From: an uncultured Collinsella sp.
Lineage (GTDB): Bacteria > Actinomycetota > Coriobacteriia > Coriobacteriales > Coriobacteriaceae
DNA length: 5,733 nucleotides
Reading direction: 5' to 3'
Assembly: GCA_900551665.1 (NCBI GenBank)
Contig: URWW01000054.1
Location: 1 to 5,733, forward strand
Below are positions 4,192 to 5,733 of this stretch, piece after piece (positions within the stretch are counted from its first letter, which is position 1; every line of letters begins with the position of its first letter). A model generated the notes under the pieces. It did no database searches and was not told the origin of the DNA. It saw nothing but the letters and a program-made list of their open reading frames with translations. The position numbers and the translations under genes are program-made.

Positions 4192-5733
4192 ATGCCCGGA
4201 CATATGCGTCACGGCCACGGTCCCGCGACCGAAAAGGCCAAGGATTTTAAGGGCGCCGTCATCAAGGTCGTGCGCTATATCGCACACGATAAGCTTGCGT
4301 TGTTCGTCGCCATTGCGTGCGCGGTGGGCTCGGTTGCGTTCAATGTCATGGGGCCGCGCGTGCTCGGTGAGGCGACTACGGAGCTGTTCCGCGGCATCGC
4401 CGCGAAGGTCGGCGGTACGGGCGGGGTCGATTTCACGCTTATCGGCCGCATCTTGGCCACCGTGCTGTGCATCTACATCACTTCCTCCGTCCTCAGTTTG
4501 GTGCAGGGTTGGCTTATGACGGGCGTCACGCAGCGCGTTTGCTATCGCCTGCGTCGCCAGATCATCGAGAAAATCGATCGCATGCCCCTGGCCTATTTCG
4601 AGCGGGTCAGCACGGGCGACGTGATGAGCCGCGTGACGAATGACGTCGATACGCTCGGCCAGTCGCTCAACCAAAGCGTCACGCAGCTGATCACCTCGGT
4701 GGCGCAGCTGATCGGCGTGAGTGTTCAGATGCTCTCCATCTCCGTTGCCTTGGCGGGCGTCACGTTCCTGACCATTCCGTTGTCGCTGCTCGGCGTTGTG
4801 CTGGTCGTGCGCGCGTCGCAGCGCCATTTCCGCCGTCAGCAGGCGTTCCTCGGTTCGGCGAACGGCATCATCGAGGAGAGCTTCGCGGGCCAGACCCTTA
4901 TACAGGCTTACAACAGGGCCGAACGGGCTCTCGGTGAGTTTGATGAGGTGAACGAAAAGCTGTACGAGTCGGGTTGGCGCGCGCAGTTCCTCTCCGGCGT
5001 CATGCAGCCGATCATGGGCCTCGTCGGCAACCTCGGCTATGTCGCCGTCGTCATGATGAGCGCCTTCCTCATGATCTCCGGTCGCATCACGGTCGGCAAC
5101 GCGCAGGCGTTCTTTCAGTACATCCGTAATTTCACGCAGCCCATCACACAGCTTTCCCAGGTATCCAATATGCTGCAGATGCTGGCTGCCGCCGCTGAGC
5201 GCATCTTTGAGTTCCTGGACGAGGACGAGGAGGATGACCCCGCGCCCCTCTCCGAGCCCCTTCGTGCCACGGGTTCCGTTGAGTTCGATCATGTGAGGTT
5301 CGGCTACGTCCCGGAAAAGACCGTTATCCATGATTTCAACTGCTCGGTCCAGCCCGGGCAGACGGTCGCCATCGTCGGCCCCACAGGCGCCGGCAAGACG
5401 ACGCTCATGAAGCTCCTCATGCGCTTCTACGATGTGAATTCCGGCTCGATTCGCGTGAACGGCGCCGATGTGCGTTCTCTGCCGCGCGAGGACCTGCGAT
5501 CGAATTTCGCGATGGTCCTGCAGGACACGTGGCTGTTCAAGGGCAGCATCCGCGAGAACATCCGCTACGGCAACATCGAGGCCGATGACGCCATGGTCGA
5601 GGCGGCGGCCCGCGCGGCGCTCGCAGACCATTTCATCCGCACCCTGCCCGGAGGGTATGACTTCGAGTTGAACGAGGACGCTTCCAACGTCAGCCAGGGA
5701 CAGCGCCAGATGATCACCATCGCACGCGCCCTG
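4192..5733 (+). CDS. ABC exporter half-transporter, partner (consensus) subunit, partial
   Basis: Membrane ABC exporter subunit, 514 codons present and cut by the right edge inside the ATPase domain; family length is about 600-640. The N-terminus is His/Gly-rich (MPGHMRHGHG) before TM1 (about 34-56). The remaining membrane segments are at about 84-107, 162-206 (a pair), 273-297 and 302-325. The TM1-TM2 loop is only about 25-30 residues, with no insertion. GIIEESFAGQTLIQAYNR (225-242) is the conserved intracellular loop of exporters. ATPase: Walker A GPTGAGKTT (396-404), Q-loop Gln444, and signature SQGQ (501-504) in place of SGGQ. This altered signature is usual in the partner of a degenerate subunit and would face the first protein's defective Walker B. 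Walker B and the switch His, expected to be normal, lie beyond the window. The ATG is one base after the preceding stop, so the two are surely co-transcribed and probably form one heterodimer. Confidence 0.94.
   Translation, partial: MPGHMRHGHGPATEKAKDFKGAVIKVVRYIAHDKLALFVAIACAVGSVAFNVMGPRVLGEATTELFRGIAAKVGGTGGVDFTLIGRILATVLCIYITSSVLSLVQGWLMTGVTQRVCYRLRRQIIEKIDRMPLAYFERVSTGDVMSRVTNDVDTLGQSLNQSVTQLITSVAQLIGVSVQMLSISVALAGVTFLTIPLSLLGVVLVVRASQRHFRRQQAFLGSANGIIEESFAGQTLIQAYNRAERALGEFDEVNEKLYESGWRAQFLSGVMQPIMGLVGNLGYVAVVMMSAFLMISGRITVGNAQAFFQYIRNFTQPITQLSQVSNMLQMLAAAAERIFEFLDEDEEDDPAPLSEPLRATGSVEFDHVRFGYVPEKTVIHDFNCSVQPGQTVAIVGPTGAGKTTLMKLLMRFYDVNSGSIRVNGADVRSLPREDLRSNFAMVLQDTWLFKGSIRENIRYGNIEADDAMVEAAARAALADHFIRTLPGGYDFELNEDASNVSQGQRQMITIARAL

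Noticed and set aside
4033..5631. A 532-codon open frame on the minus strand, opposite the second ABC gene
   Set aside because: It is a shadow of the GC-rich ABC coding sequence: its protein is low in hydrophobic order, rich in Arg, His and Asp, and resembles no family, while the plus-strand frame has every exporter motif.
1..5733. CRISPR array, tRNA, insertion sequence or prophage attachment site
   Set aside because: I looked on both strands and saw no spaced direct repeats, no cloverleaf or CCA-ended structure, no transposase and no terminal inverted repeats.

Overview
The window is GC-rich, with strong Shine-Dalgarno sites, GTG starts and NNC/NNG-biased codons. Together with the protein character (AdhE, a zinc-type L28, and a paired ABC exporter with a very long first subunit), this suggests a strictly fermentative Gram-positive bacterium. 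My best guess is a Coriobacteriia member of the Collinsella/Olsenella type. That placement is from memory of family resemblance, not from a search.

Layout. Positions 1-1057 (minus strand) hold the N-terminal 352 codons of a bifunctional aldehyde-alcohol dehydrogenase (adhE); the rest lies beyond the left edge. Positions 1058-1336 are an adhE control region with several short dyads of the LacI-family operator type and an exact 15-bp tandem duplication. A strong intrinsic terminator (1337-1364) then closes rpmB (1405-1593, minus strand), which encodes ribosomal protein L28 with four zinc-ligand cysteines. Positions 1594-1925 are a divergent intergenic region with an extended -10 promoter and leader hairpin for rpmB, an inverted repeat in the middle, and a weak promoter candidate and leader hairpin facing the other way. 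Positions 1926-4190 and 4192-5733 (plus strand) are two ABC exporter half-transporter genes one base apart; the second runs off the right edge.

How the genes work together. The two ABC genes look like one heterodimeric type IV exporter of the TM287/TM288, BmrC/BmrD and LmrC/LmrD kind. The first subunit carries the degenerate-site changes (Asp for the catalytic Glu after Walker B, Gln for the switch His) but a canonical SGGQ signature. The second has a normal Walker A and the altered signature SQGQ that would complete the degenerate site. The first subunit also has about 170 extra acidic residues between TM1 and TM2, predicted to lie outside the cell. adhE and rpmB are separate minus-strand transcription units with no evident link to the exporter.

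No undescribed system of the defence or mobile-element type is visible. The most rewarding points are the extracellular insertion in the degenerate ABC subunit, the operator cluster with tandem repeat before adhE, and an abrupt codon-usage change inside adhE near position 607.
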